A stretch of DNA of 64,000 bases, taken from positions 50,358,487 to 50,422,486 of the forward strand of contig OZ021727.1 in the NCBI GenBank assembly GCA_963978545.1, given 5' to 3'. The notes below the pieces were generated by a model. It worked only from the letters and a program-made list of their open reading frames with translations. It searched no databases and was not told the origin of the DNA. A program made the position numbers and the translations under genes. Origin of the DNA: Linyphia triangularis. Its lineage: Eukaryota; Arthropoda; Arachnida; Araneae; Linyphiidae. Below are positions 56,501 to 62,689 of this stretch, piece after piece; position 1 is the stretch's first letter, and each line of letters opens with the position of its first letter.

Positions 56501-59500
56501 AAATACTTAATAAAACTGACAACAAATTTAATAAGATTTTTTTTAAATTTGATTAAAGTATATGCAATACTATCAACAATATCAATCTGTTTTGGAACAG
56601 AGATGTAGTATAGAACGTTCCTCAATTTGTTTTTTTATCAAGCAATCACAAATTTTTTCTAAAATTAATATTTAAATAATGGCAAAATTAAGTTAAAGTA
56701 TAAATATTAAAATATAACTTAAAATCAAACATGGTTGCAAGAAAAAAAAAATCTTCCAAACAAAAGTTTTCCCAGGAAATGTCCTATTCAACATCTATAC
56801 ATTTTTTTCTGCCCTTTTGGTGCAAATGCACTATAGAATTGACGACTTTTTGGAATATTTGATTAATGCCAATAAATAAGAGCCAGTGGCTTGTTTGAAT
56901 AAAATTTCATCACGAGGAGTCTCGCGTATAAGAAAATCAAAACACTAAAAAGATAACAAAACCGATTTACAAATAAAAAAAAAAATAAAAAAAATAACAG
57001 CTTCTTAAAATAATTTGGCATTCATCGACAGCAACATAAATATGTAACATTTTAAAAGACAAGTTGTTCTTAATAGTAAATATAAACTTAAAAAATTTTG
57101 AACCCAAAATTCCTCAACATTATGTTATACCATATTTAAAATATATATTTAATATAAACAAACAAAATTAGTACTTACATATTTTTGTGGTTAAGGCTTT
57201 TGCTTTAGGATCATCTAAACTCCACAATTTTGGTACAAATAATGTCGATTCCAATGTTGTCTGCTTGCATTTCTTGTTTTGATGAATTGTTTTTTCTTGT
57301 TCATCAATATTTGATGCATTTAGTGAGTCTTTTAAGCTTCGGTGAATTTCCTTATGCACACTCATTAAATGGTTCCATAAGGGTTTTGTGGAAAAGGATT
57401 TTGGGCTTTTTCCGCGCACAATATATTTTTTTAAACGATTCTGTGGAGCAAGTAACACATAGGGCTTTGCTTTCGCCTTTTCCATTAATTTTAAAATACT
57501 TCCAAATCGGTGGTTTTAAATGAGCCATTATTAAAAATTATAAATTGGATTGTAATTGGAGAAAACTATGATTCAAGTCATTCTAGAGAGCTAAATATAA
57601 TTCCACATTTACGTCAGAAAAAATATGGACCGTATGGAAAAATATTAGACCATACCATTCACAGCATAAAGGGGTAGGGTATTATCGTCGTTAGAACAAA
57701 AAAAAAAAAAAAAAAGCATTGAGGAGTGCGCATTGGCTATTTATTGCTTTTTACTCGCTAGCAAATGTCAGAAAAAAGGAGGAAGTGAGAATAACTAAAA
57801 CTCTTAACAAGTAACTTATGTTATGGAAAAAAAGTACTATATTTATTAGTATTTCGGTTCGTGTTTTACGGAGAAGCATTCAAATATAACATCTGGAATT
57901 AATCAGATCATAAACTTGGAATGAAAAGAACATATTGCAAAACTCGTATGAAGGATGTGTATGGAAAAAAATTGGAGGAATGGTTTATGCTTATCAATTC
58001 GGCGCCAATAATACGGCACCTCTTTCTGTGAATTGAAACTATAAATGCACCTGCATCTTCTAGCTCATCTCTGAAGTTAGGGATATGCGAAAGCATAGTT
58101 CTCACGAAGGAACTTTTTTCGTTTTCTAACTTGACTGCAATTTATGTCCAAGAAAAAAAAAAAAAAAGTGTAGGATGCGGTGTCCCCTTTGTCCGAAAAA
58201 GATCATTCTTTTTTGCAAAAAATTATTTCTTGTGGATACCTGGTGGCCGGATATATAGCCGGATATCCGAATGAAATTATCGGATGTCCGGTATTTCAAA
58301 TCGGATATCCGACGGGGTTTCGGATATTGAAAAATCAGCCGAATATGCCGGATATCGGATATTTGCCGGATATCCGTTCCATCCCTAGTTACAGCTCAGG
58401 AATTTTTAACATAAGTAGTTTTGGTCTTCTAATTGAACTCTTGAAAAACCGAAATTAAAATTTATGTTTAGTTCTTTTTAAATTAATTTTTTAATTAATT
58501 AATTAATACTTTACAAAGCTATTTCTAATAGGGCTACATCTCTGAAATTTTCAACAAAAGTAGTTTTGGCCTTTTAATTGAACTTTTGAAAAACAGAATT
58601 TTAAATTTTTATTTAGTTCTTTTTTAATTAATTTTTTTAATTAATAAATATTCTACAAAACCGTTTTAAAAGAGCTACAGCTCTGAAATTTTCAACACAA
58701 GTAGTTTTGGCCTTCTATTGGACTTTTGACAAAAAAAAAAAGTGTTAAAATTTTAATTGGTTTTTTAATCAATTTTTTTTAATTATTATTTGGCCTCCTA
58801 ATTTTGTTTTTCACAAACACGTGTTAAAATAATCTTAAAGGGGTGTTGTATTATTGTATTAACAGGGATTTTTTTTCTCTACAGGGGAGAGGCTTTTAAT
58901 ATTAAGGCTTTACGTAGTCCAGTTTTTGTCCCTCTCACTGAAATGTAATTGAATTGTATTATATATAGTGAAGTGAGCTTATGTTAACGCAGCAATGAAA
59001 CTTCCAGCGAGCGAAGCGAGTTTTTTTGTGCATAGCAATGAACCTTTTAATGAGTGAAGTAAGCCTGTGCTTATGTGTTGATGAACTTTTCAGTGAACGA
59101 AGCGAGCTCAATTTGGCGTAGCAATGAACCTTCCTGCAAGCGAAGCACCAAAAACTGAGACCAAAAACTGAAACCAATGATGGATATCCGCAACGCGAGG
59201 CCTCACAGCTAGCTAAAATATTGCACAAGGTAAAATTTCGTAGCGAAGCACGGGTATTCAGCTAGTAATCAATAAAAAGCAAAGAACTTTAAATTAAATG
59301 ATTGAGAACAAAACAGGAATTTATAGTCAATAAATATGTCTTCTATTCACTCTTCGATAATTCCAGGCAACAAGCGCCGAAGTTGCAAGAAAATTCAGCT
59401 GAGTCTGCTTAAAAAATAATAATAATAAAATATAAAAAATAACAAATAACCAGAATTGGAAAAGCAGAAAATAAAAAATAAAAAAAATAATAATAATTTG

Positions 59501-62500
59501 AAATTTGCCTAGAGTCGAAAAAAAATCGCTAATCGCCAAACCCTTGAAAATTACCAAATGGGGAAAAATTTCCTGATCCGGAGCCCTGATCAAGCAAAGA
59601 AAATAGCTGCTACTGGTTGGAATGCTGAGCCACAAGTCTACTGCGGCTGTTTCCACTGTTTACTATCAGTTGTCACGGCCTGTAGAGTGCCTTAGTGCTC
59701 ATTTCAATCCAGTGTGGCCTTGGTATAGGGAATGATCCTTACTTGAACTTCCTCTTAAAATGTAAGGGGAAATATATGAACAAGGCCTTATTATTTTTGG
59801 TAATATTTATTCACTAACAGATTACTGGCAGCACTGGTCCTCAAATATTTTATAGAATAATAAGGCAGTTGAAAAGTATTGAAAATAAATTACCTGTTTT
59901 ATTAATTAATTTTTTCACTAACTTATGAATTTTCTTTAGATCCTGCCTTTTTGCAGTTTTATGGAGATGACTTTTTAAGGTTATTGATTTTACGATTTAT
60001 TTTTTGCCGTGTTGTATTGAGATTGCACAGACTTTTCATGGTAAGTTATCTTTTACTTAAAAATCTAATATTTATATTTGTTGCAGCTGTTAGAGTTTGA
60101 AATATTAAATTTCTTTTAATGTAGATTTTTCTATTTTTAGAATAGAGTCTCATTATTAACAATAAATCTGCTTTACTGTCACTCCATGAAACATTCCTAT
60201 TATAACATAGCAAGTTTCATTTTCAATATTCATAAGAAATTTAAAAATGTTATTTTTATTGTTTATGTGGATATCTTGATATGCATTTAAAAACAAATTG
60301 CGATTGATAAGCCAAACTAATTTCAATTATCTCAAGAATTATTTACTTATGTATTCTTTGTAGAATGGTACATTGTCTGGGTAAAAATCTGTAAATTATT
60401 GAGTCAGAGTAAATATTTATAATTACGTGATTTTTTTTTTTTATGAATAATTTCATTTGAAATTATATCTATCGTTGCTATCTATTTCAACTTTGCTTCC
60501 TGTGTTCTTGATATTTCTATTAATTAATTTTTGAAGAAGTACTACTTCAAATGTCTATACCTTAGTTGTTTGAAATCTTCCATAATCACTTTGATTTTAA
60601 ATGATTTCCGATGAAGAAAAATTTACTTTGAAAAAGTTATTTTTTTTTCTTAAACATAAATCAGGTTCCTCTAATCTTCATTACACCGATACAATTTTTG
60701 TTGAAAAAATAAAAGCCTGTGTAAGTGTTAAGATTTGTTAAATAATTGTTGAATAATTAGAAGTTACTAGATATTGTATCCTAATTTTTTTTTCAATAGT
60801 CTGTATTACTAAATTTGTTTTCAATATTCCTTAGGGAAATATCCCATAAGTTTTGTTTCTACTTGAATTTATTTGAATTATTGCATTATTGCTTTTATCC
60901 CAATGGGAAGCTTTTCTGTAAGATACTTTTCCGAAACTGAAAATGGTTTTGCAAGAAATTCCTTATGAGTATGACACTAAATAAAATAAAATTGAACCAT
61001 ATTTTTACCCTGGCATCTTAACCTCATTTAATTCTTTATTCATTTGCAAGTATTGTTTTTTAAATTTCCATTTTATATTTTATACATTTTGTCAGGTTAC
61101 TCATCATTGCTTACAGTTATTATTAGTTGCTTATTGAAAGGTGATTTTGTGAGCATCATGTGCTTAAGATTTCCATGTTTCAACTTGCCCTTCTAGGTTT
61201 TTATTATAATAATATTATTATTATTTTACTATATATTGTTAACATAACCCATTACTAACAAGAGCATTAAACACTTTTAAGTTTTTAACACTAATTGTGC
61301 AAGTTTTATTAAAAATGCAAGTTGTTTGAACAAAAATAGTTTTTATTATGGATAAATGTTACTCAAATTTTAGCATTAATACATTTTTTATTAAAAGTAC
61401 TATAAAAATTAGTTTTAATACAAAACAAATTTTCAATAAAGTTCTATAATGATACCAAACATGAGACTTTACTCATCAGTCGTAGAGTACAAGTTAACTC
61501 AATAATACATTTATGTATTAACTCTTATTCTTTGGCTCTCTCATATCCTTTGAAATATATGTTTTGAATACATCTTTTGAAATGTTTGTGGTAGGATGGT
61601 TATTCAGGAATTAAACGTAAGCTCCTTTCAAAATAATTTTCTGACTGCATTCCTGAGAAGGGGTTATGTTTTTGTTCAACAAAGCTGATTTCTTTTGTGA
61701 TCAGGTGTTCTGTAAATGTTTTTTTGTTGTTATCTTATCATTTATTAAACATTCATCTGTCTTTCTATGTTCATGAATCTATAATTGTTCTCTGTCTACC
61801 GTTGTCTATTGCTCATTGCTTTCTTTCTAATATTGGCAATTGTCTATTGCATAAAGGAATAAATCACAGATAATGTTTTTGTTGTTTTTCATTTCATTTT
61901 TTTTGTGTTTGTTCCATTTTTTGTGCTTGAGTACTTTTTGCAGCCATTTATCAAAGTTGTTCACTTTCAGATAAAAGATCAAATTGACAACAAATAAAAT
62001 TTACTCTAATTTTATACTGTAGGACTTTTGTGAAGTTTAATAAAATTTGATTTTTTAAAAATTAATCTATGTACCAGTGTAAAGTAGTTAATTCAACTCA
62101 AACCGTGACTTTTTTATATTTAATTTAGTAAATCAACTTTAAATTTAACAATTAGTTCTTCATCAAATTTTAGGCTTATAATTTTCATCATAGGTATTTA
62201 TCCAGAATACTAATAAACTAAAGTCAGCAAAGATATTTAAAATAGAAAGAAAAAGTTTGGCTTTTCTTAGATTCGTTCAATAAGTTTAGAGCGTAAAGTG
62301 AAATTTTGCAACTCTCAAATCTTTCTCAAATGATTGCAAAGCTTAACATTTTTTGTTATTAAATTTTTTATATTTTTGTAACTTTAATTGCAGATTTTAT
62401 TACTATGCATATAATGACTGCTTTGATAAAAATTGTATAAAACTGTTTATTAGAGATATTTAATTGAAATATTGATAATGTAATGTGTTTTTTATTTCAT

Positions 62501-62689
62501 ATTATATAAAAAGTCATTTTGTGAATTGACAATGCTCCTTTCTAGAATAACAACTTCTCCCCTCGATCTCACCCTCCTTTGTCAGAGCCAGAAGTGCTTG
62601 AGCAGCCTAGTTTAAAAAAGATAATTCTCGAACTTGTGACTGTGCTAGACGTGCGGAACATGTTCAATGAAGTTGAAGAAGCTGATTGA
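26322..62689 (+). CDS. SCAI: SCAI, suppressor of cancer cell invasion, fourteen-exon gene
   Basis: SCAI is a nuclear protein. In vertebrates it represses the MRTF/SRF transcription complex and acts with 53BP1 in double-strand break repair. Exons: 26322-26524, 32503-32598, 32841-32927, 33019-33117, 35185-35281, 35429-35527, 37442-37594, 39842-39961, 40064-40253, 43562-43649, 43785-43939, 45068-45241, 59940-60040, 62546-62689. All junctions are GT-AG with matching phase and total 1806 nt, giving 601 residues, close to the vertebrate length. Diagnostic blocks: FGRTFDVYTKLWKFQQQHRQ, KRWQIGEIASKIGQLYYHYY, KKLRYYARFIVVCLLLKKM, QVKFSELTLDMFRMLQ, ENPHKYLLYKP, LYPGDLYPLTRKPLF and FLQFYGDDFLRLL. The start is the first in-frame ATG after a stop at 26259. 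The N-terminal ~45 residues are lineage-specific; ATGs at 26427 and 26436 are alternatives. The gene appears intact, with intron 12 filled by transposons. Confidence 0.94.
27482..27658. mobile_element. MITE with 30-bp inverted ends, 177 bp
   Basis: The left end GGTACTTGCGTATTAACGCA and the right end, whose reverse complement reads GGTACTTACGTATTATCGCA, are paired, followed by ACCAGG on both sides. A-rich flanks prevent a clear target duplication call. Superfamily undetermined. Located in SCAI intron 1. Confidence 0.75.
27755..27946. mobile_element. hAT MITE, 192 bp, same family as 17387-17591
   Basis: Ends are TAATGTGACCAGA and TCTGGTCACATTA. Flanks are CCTAAGAG and CCTAAGAA, a 7/8 match to an 8-bp target duplication. 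The interior shares TTGTCCC, CCGCCAAA and GTCTTCAGAACTTCG-type segments in opposite orientation with the copy in DHPS intron 2. Confidence 0.85.
28000..29379. other. SCAI intron 1, no recognised feature
   Basis: AT-rich intron sequence. A short CpG-containing patch near 28560-28640 has no recognised motif. No gene or clear repeat was found. Confidence 0.4.
29380..29827. mobile_element. MITE-like repeat with AATCAGGGAA motifs, copy A
   Basis: The left end CAGAGTAGCCACAGAACCGG and the right end, reverse complement TTAGGGTGGCCACAAAATTC, are imperfect inverted repeats. The interior has many AATCAGGGAA words near both ends. It is clearly homologous to 44182-44582. Target duplication unclear. Confidence 0.65.
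30597..31284. mobile_element. hAT-type non-autonomous element, 688 bp
   Basis: Left end CAGCGTTCGCCA and right end (reverse complement TAGTGTTAGCCA) match at 9 of 12. Flanks TACTAATA (30589-30596) and TGCTAATA (31285-31292) are a 7/8 target duplication. No transposase. Located in SCAI intron 1. Confidence 0.6.
31724..32020. repeat. one-ended hAT-like repeat fragment
   Basis: Starts CAGGGTTCGTACGCCTCCTG and carries repeated CCTGAA/CCTGATA words. A CpG-rich stretch (GCGCATGCGCTTCG) follows near 31960. The opposite terminal repeat was not found, so boundaries are approximate. Confidence 0.4.
32262..32420. repeat. short inverted-ended repeat related to 23750-23965
   Basis: TTGTTGGCGACAAAATATTT on the left is mirrored by AAATATTTTGTTTTGCCAAC on the right, enclosing about 120 bp of less AT-rich sequence. 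Ends 80 bp before SCAI exon 2. Confidence 0.45.
32503..32598 (+). CDS. SCAI: SCAI exon 2
   Basis: 96 nt encoding DLPQYGHKQWQAYFGRTFDV and YTKLWKFQQQH. Acceptor AATCTAG, donor AG|GTATAT. Confidence 0.94.
32841..32927 (+). CDS. SCAI: SCAI exon 3
   Basis: 87 nt encoding QVLDSKYALKRWQIGEIASK and IGQLYYHY. Acceptor TTGTTACAG, donor TA|GTAAGT. Confidence 0.94.
33019..33117 (+). CDS. SCAI: SCAI exon 4
   Basis: 99 nt encoding LRTSETNYLNETFSFYAAIR and ARGYYCKASKEE, ending in a split AG codon. Acceptor TTTTGCAG, donor AG|GTTTGC, a weak donor. Confidence 0.93.
33196..33243 (+). CDS. SCAI: candidate 48-nt cassette exon of SCAI
   Basis: Between exons 4 and 5, a 48-nt stretch is bounded by acceptor TTGATACAG and a strong donor AA|GTGAGT. 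It starts and ends in the same phase as its neighbours, with no stop. It would insert about 16 residues (PVQLNPLPHNPEKIL plus split codons) between KASKEE and SDLMVKKLRYY. Skipping it also keeps the frame and matches the family length better, so it would be alternative or lineage-specific. It is excluded from the 601-residue count. Confidence 0.45.
33244..35184. other. SCAI intron 4, no recognised element
   Basis: Very AT-rich intron sequence with long T-runs. No gene, RNA gene or bounded repeat was seen after the candidate cassette exon. Confidence 0.45.
35185..35281 (+). CDS. SCAI: SCAI exon 5
   Basis: 97 nt encoding SDLMVKKLRYYARFIVVCLL and LKKMKLVKELVR. Acceptor TTCTGTAG, donor AGG|GTGAGT. 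The RYYARFIVVCLLL block is highly characteristic of SCAI. Confidence 0.94.
35429..35527 (+). CDS. SCAI: SCAI exon 6
   Basis: 99 nt, 33 codons, encoding ELAKQIDDYTSTYEPEDQLE and WSLVLGEIKSFIE. Acceptor AACTTAAG, donor GAG|GTTTGA. Confidence 0.92.
35528..37441. other. SCAI intron 6, mostly featureless
   Basis: AT-rich. A stretch near 36726 (TACAGTCAAACCTCATTAAC) looks like a single pogo/Tigger-type terminal repeat, and one near 36205 (GTAGTCAGGGGGAGGG) like a hAT end. Neither has a convincing partner. Confidence 0.35.
37442..37594 (+). CDS. SCAI: SCAI exon 7
   Basis: 153 nt, 51 codons, encoding ADNLVNITDVNSAPVVISHR and ending LTLQEILIMGNCCDQ. Acceptor TTATTTCCAG, donor CAG|GTAAGG. The middle is poorly conserved, as in other SCAI proteins. 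Confidence 0.93.
38335..39681. repeat. unclassified GC-richer repeat, LTR-like
   Basis: A block much less AT-rich than the surrounding intron starts near TGTTACAGGTATGCCGAGGT and ends near TTAATAAATTACATTTTTAT and GGTAAAAACA. The TG...CA ends, late AATAAA and lack of coding frames suggest a solo LTR of about 1.3 kb. No matching target duplication was found, so this is tentative. Confidence 0.35.
38785..39110. repeat. three direct repeats of about 110 bp
   Basis: The unit starts GTAAAGCCAGATCTTCGCCA at 38785, 38895 and 39004 and includes TCTTCCGTCTGCATGTTATT and CAACCAGCTCCCCC. The first two are nearly identical; the third has a diverged middle. Embedded in the LTR-like block. Confidence 0.9.
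39842..39961 (+). CDS. SCAI: SCAI exon 8
   Basis: 120 nt, 40 codons, encoding VKFSELTLDMFRMLQTVERE then a variable linker ending TPGKIPF. Acceptor TTTTACAG, donor TTT|GTAAGT. Confidence 0.93.
40064..40253 (+). CDS. SCAI: SCAI exon 9
   Basis: 190 nt encoding RENPHKYLLYKPNISQLIVF, SSGFKELPPNGVLLLYMSAD and NVKQPDD, ending with a split G. Acceptor TCCTTACAG, donor G|GTAATT. Confidence 0.94.
40254..41500. other. SCAI intron 9, left part: unidentified
   Basis: A moderately GC-richer stretch at about 40640-41500 contains short CpG-bearing words (CGGTGGGCAAAACCCCCATA near 41398) and no coding frame. The repeat class was not recognised. Confidence 0.35.
41540..42690 (-). mobile_element. Helitron fragment, inverted orientation
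   Basis: The reverse complement shows GAGCGAAGC and TAGCAATGA words, then about four ~145-bp units with GCTTTGAAATTTTTAACA and AAAGTAGTTT, in the same order as the Helitrons at 13362-14464 and 55320-59265. The diagnostic 3' CTAG hairpin end and 5' TC end were not found, so both tips appear lost. Confidence 0.6.
43562..43649 (+). CDS. SCAI: SCAI exon 10
   Basis: 88 nt encoding YDYGGVATNSKREPDHITKR and NVQLKDIH, ending with a split TG of a cysteine codon. Acceptor TTATTTCAG, donor TG|GTACAG. Confidence 0.92.
43785..43939 (+). CDS. SCAI: SCAI exon 11
   Basis: 155 nt encoding LYPGDLYPLTRKPLFLIVDS and FGQPVLVLMSPEDIPPSFH. Acceptor TTTTATAG, donor G|GTAATG. Confidence 0.94.
44182..44582. mobile_element. 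MITE-like repeat with AATCAGGGAA motifs, copy B
   Basis: Homologous along its length to 29380-29827. It starts near TAGTGGTCACAGAACTTGG and ends near CCTGAATTCTGTGGCTATCC. Located in SCAI intron 11. Confidence 0.62.
45068..45241 (+). CDS. SCAI: SCAI exon 12
   Basis: 174 nt encoding QQHKGNLFTLFLHSPLTAVC, QKLWEKGQSHIDDFMSEASR and LLVKCRNI. Acceptor TTTTCTAG, donor G|GTAAGA. The following intron is 14.7 kb and transposon-filled. Confidence 0.94.
45495..45953. mobile_element. hAT-like MITE with CAGGGGTCGCATTCACCC end
   Basis: The left end CAGGGGTCGCATTCACCC is the reverse complement of a segment (GGGTGAATGTGACCCCTG) that occurs inside both units of the Tc1/mariner duplication near 6810 and 8463. 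The right end CTGCTCCCCCTTG is a poor partner. Repeated CCTAAAAT words in the interior suggest one family. Located in SCAI intron 12. Confidence 0.45.
46679..47038. mobile_element. foldback element, 360 bp, inserted in the left inverted end
   Basis: Arms start CTCGCTGTGTTACAATCTTC and are mirrored by the right end (reverse complement CTCACTATGTTACAATCTTC). A second mirrored block contains GTAGGTACGAAAATGATCAC. Flanked by TATA on both sides (46675-46678, 47039-47042). It interrupts the inverted end of the large block, which is uninterrupted at 59645-59761. Confidence 0.8.
47215..47660. repeat. ~150-bp tandem array, left part
   Basis: Three units and the start of a fourth, beginning near 47215, 47367, 47518 and 47655. 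Each carries a (C)CGTCATNNAATC-type start, TGAAATTT, GTTGCATTAT and GTTTTGGGGG. The fourth unit is split by the BEL/Pao insertion and resumes at 54264. Confidence 0.8.
47666..47886 (-). repeat. 3' LTR of the BEL/Pao element (221 bp)
   Basis: Starts TGATTCTTCTTGAATGGACT and ends GGCTGGAACA on the plus strand. It matches the other LTR with about four substitutions in the first ~100 bp plus a small internal length difference (ACAAGTGTTTTACAAATCG against ACAAGTCG). This is an old insertion by LTR divergence. Confidence 0.9.
48064..48579 (-). pseudogene. BEL/Pao integrase core, internally deleted
   Basis: Contains NSGTDFAGPFYIK (first catalytic Asp) and FSDNAKTYIGA (second Asp). After HNELNDFIKD (near 48265) the frame jumps to the C-terminal VVIVKEDNMPINSWLMGRII block. 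The segment that carries the catalytic Glu in this family (GGLWE-like) is missing. The integrase would be inactive even without the upstream stop. Confidence 0.85.
48595..49791 (-). pseudogene. BEL/Pao RNase H and integrase zinc-binding part
   Basis: Begins at GLIQLIISKVKIFLQRLW. RNase H features are CLWTDSTITLAWIKTPPEKL and VSSKENPADIISRG. Then comes the integrase HHCC zinc motif: HLGAQALLHLSRQRYW and CVVCTKYKP. An in-frame TGA at 48595-48597 ends it; the same frame resumes five codons later. Confidence 0.82.
49782..50312 (-). pseudogene. BEL/Pao reverse transcriptase, central part
   Basis: Starts at the MYRQILVAPEDR segment and includes FLVTRTLRVLADDE and DFYVDDVLSGS, whose YVDD is the reverse transcriptase catalytic motif. 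The frame shifts again near 49790-49850 within the FDPLGLI segment. Confidence 0.82.
50318..51565 (-). pseudogene. BEL/Pao aspartic protease and start of reverse transcriptase
   Basis: The protease active site is AILDSGSSVNCIT (about residues 78-90), in a DUF1758-type domain with PTITELT- and DILIGCELF-like blocks. The C-terminal part enters the reverse transcriptase with HHAGLRPDSLSTPLHVVFEA, NGGTVQQDLFSIATRF and HQFAFS. The frame is lost just before the RKMYRQI segment, which continues in another phase at 50312. Confidence 0.8.
51481..51813 (-). pseudogene. BEL/Pao zinc-knuckle segment, out of frame
   Basis: Contains CLLCNEKHNLFRC and CRNCLRRHKNVC followed by CSRC, cysteine/histidine knuckles between gag and protease. 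It overlaps the end of the gag frame and the start of the protease frame in different phases, so at least two frame changes occur between 51813 and 51540. Confidence 0.75.
51782..52717 (-). CDS. BEL/Pao gag-like protein
   Basis: Open frame of 311 residues starting MAKVYSLKELNRMRGRVKAK, the ATG lying 31 bp inside the 5' LTR. The N-terminal third is charged and helix-prone. The middle part with DIPLPKFSGKMEEFANFKTQ and QKLFYLKAALQGEA is the DUF1759 signature of Pao gag. Ends at a stop after KTNRFVN, where the zinc-knuckle frame begins in another phase, indicating an indel. In intact relatives gag is part of one polyprotein. Confidence 0.85.
   Translation of the reverse strand: MAKVYSLKELNRMRGRVKAKLTAIVKFDEQEKEADEKNKIEGEKKLWDITELKNELSRLFECYGELELEENTSNTCDTAIQELETLCDTLEVNIRYFLSKFNTNTNAYKNENNSAIKSVNFDLASKLHDIPLPKFSGKMEEFANFKTQFESVICINEHISENQKLFYLKAALQGEAKMIETSEDTYQSLFNALETRYENKRAIVDLHIQEILKVENINFENAKSLQNLYDVVRKNIRGLKVLKLESNDLSNAIISNIVLQKLDKDTRKAYELSVSTKEILPLGDVLQFIDNRLMVLEQLTKNEFKTNRFVN
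52748..54258 (-). repeat. 5' LTR of the BEL/Pao element, split by an insertion
   Basis: LTR parts are 52748-52862 and 54153-54258. Together they equal the 221-bp partner LTR apart from small changes. The insert at 52863-54152 duplicated TTGTTCCT at the break. Confidence 0.88.
52863..54152. mobile_element. 1.29-kb insert in the 5' LTR, probable hAT-type
   Basis: Flanked by exact 8-bp duplications TTGTTCCT (52855-52862, 54153-54160). Ends are weak inverted repeats: CATAGATTAAAG on the left, CATAGACTAAGT as reverse complement on the right. CGCCCCCAGTAGTTT near the left and its inverse near 54100 strengthen this. No transposase was recognised. Confidence 0.75.
54264..54515. repeat. ~150-bp tandem array, right part
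   Basis: Continuation of the array at 47215-47660 beyond the BEL/Pao insertion, with AAATCGTGATGAAATTTAAC, GTTGCATTATATCAAGTTTT and GGGGGTTGTC in each unit. The next unit starts near 54408. Confidence 0.78.
54684..54900 (-). pseudogene. THAP zinc-finger remnant, P-element-like
   Basis: The ATG at 54900 opens MLNCCVPHCTPFPG, followed by VKFHKFPFDQDHRKEWVKVI. These fit the C2CH THAP DNA-binding domain (first Cys pair, FHxFP, RKxW). Downstream, in a different frame, HFKSDDYVEGLKIKIL matches the end of the domain. A short deletion near 54750 removed the third cysteine and shifted the frame. THAP domains open P-superfamily transposases; the rest of such a transposase is absent here. Confidence 0.72.
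55687..55860. repeat. left subterminal palindrome cluster of the hAT element
   Basis: Repeats of GCCGGATACC, CGGATATACGGG, GGATATCCGAAACGGAT and ACCGGATATCCGGCCGGATA. They probably serve as transposase binding sites, inferred from position and symmetry. Confidence 0.7.
55885..56155 (+). repeat. tRNA-derived SINE
   Basis: The start contains AGTGGTTAGCGCACCGCACT (A-box-like) and, about 30 bp on, GGTTTGATTCGCGGACTGGG (B-box-like, GGTTCGATTC with one change). The body is less AT-rich than the surroundings. Exact ends and target duplication are unclear. It is not a functional tRNA gene, since no cloverleaf with an acceptor stem closes. Confidence 0.6.
57168..57528 (-). pseudogene. hAT transposase N-terminus with BED zinc finger
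   Basis: The ATG at 57528 gives MAHLKPPIWKYFKINGKGES and CVTC, the first half of a BED finger. A frameshift near 57440 moves to the frame with RGKSPKSFSTKPLWNHLMSV followed by HKEIH, the second half. Then ESTLFVPKLWSLDDPKAKAL matches the region following BED fingers in hAT transposases. A GTAAGT donor-like site is at 57178. The catalytic dimerisation and DDE parts are absent from the element. Confidence 0.72.
58230..58387. repeat. right subterminal palindrome cluster of the hAT element
   Basis: Repeats of GCCGGATATCCGAATG, CGGATGTCCGG, ATCGGATATCCGACGGGG, GCCGGATATCGGATA and GCCGGATATCCGTTCC, the same words as at the left end. Confidence 0.72.
59940..60040 (+). CDS. SCAI: SCAI exon 13
   Basis: 101 nt encoding PAFLQFYGDDFLRLLILRFI and FCRVVLRLHRLFM. 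Acceptor TTTCTTTAG, donor ATG|GTAAGT. Confidence 0.94.
60041..62545. other. SCAI intron 13, AT-rich, no recognised element
   Basis: Plain AT-rich intron of 2.5 kb. I see no bounded repeat, gene or RNA gene. Confidence 0.5.
62546..62689 (+). CDS. SCAI: SCAI exon 14 (terminal)
   Basis: 144 nt encoding NNNFSPRSHPPLSEPEVLEQ and ILELVTVLDVRNMFNEVEEA, with stop TGA at 62687-62689. Acceptor CTTTCTAG. The ILELxxxLDVRN motif close to the C-terminus is typical of SCAI. Confidence 0.92.
   Translation, partial: NNNFSPRSHPPLSEPEVLEQPSLKKIILELVTVLDVRNMFNEVEEAD

Larger units (their letters stand above)
55687..58387 (-). mobile_element. hAT (BED-type) transposon, internally deleted, 2.7 kb
   Basis: Ends TAGGGATGGAACGGAT and its inverse, flanked by exact 8-bp duplications GTTACAGC (55679-55686, 58388-58395). 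Both subterminal regions carry clustered palindromes of the type CCGGATATCCGG. A BED-finger exon remnant lies at 57168-57528; the hAT catalytic core is absent. A tRNA-derived SINE sits near the left end. Confidence 0.9.
55320..59265 (+). mobile_element. Helitron, non-autonomous, split by a hAT element
   Basis: It begins TCTATAATGATAAAACAAGC and ends GCACGGGTATTCAGCTAG, between A (55319) and T (59266). About six ~145-bp units with TTTTCAACATAAGTAG-type words fill the interior. The 3' part has GAGCGAAGCGAG repeats. The same family as 13362-14464. Without the 2.7-kb insert it would be about 1.24 kb. No Rep/helicase. Confidence 0.82.
46644..59761. mobile_element. 13-kb nested transposon block with inverted ends
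   Basis: The left end ATTTTAAGAGGAAGT and, after the foldback insert, GGCCACACAGGATTGAAATG (to about 47095) are matched in inverse order at the right end (59645-59761, ending CTTCCTCTTAAAAT). The host element has a ~150-bp tandem array and a THAP zinc-finger remnant. It is interrupted by a foldback, a BEL/Pao retrotransposon and a Helitron. P-superfamily (THAP-type) membership is inferred. A target duplication was not found at the proposed tips. It fills most of SCAI intron 12. Confidence 0.6.
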
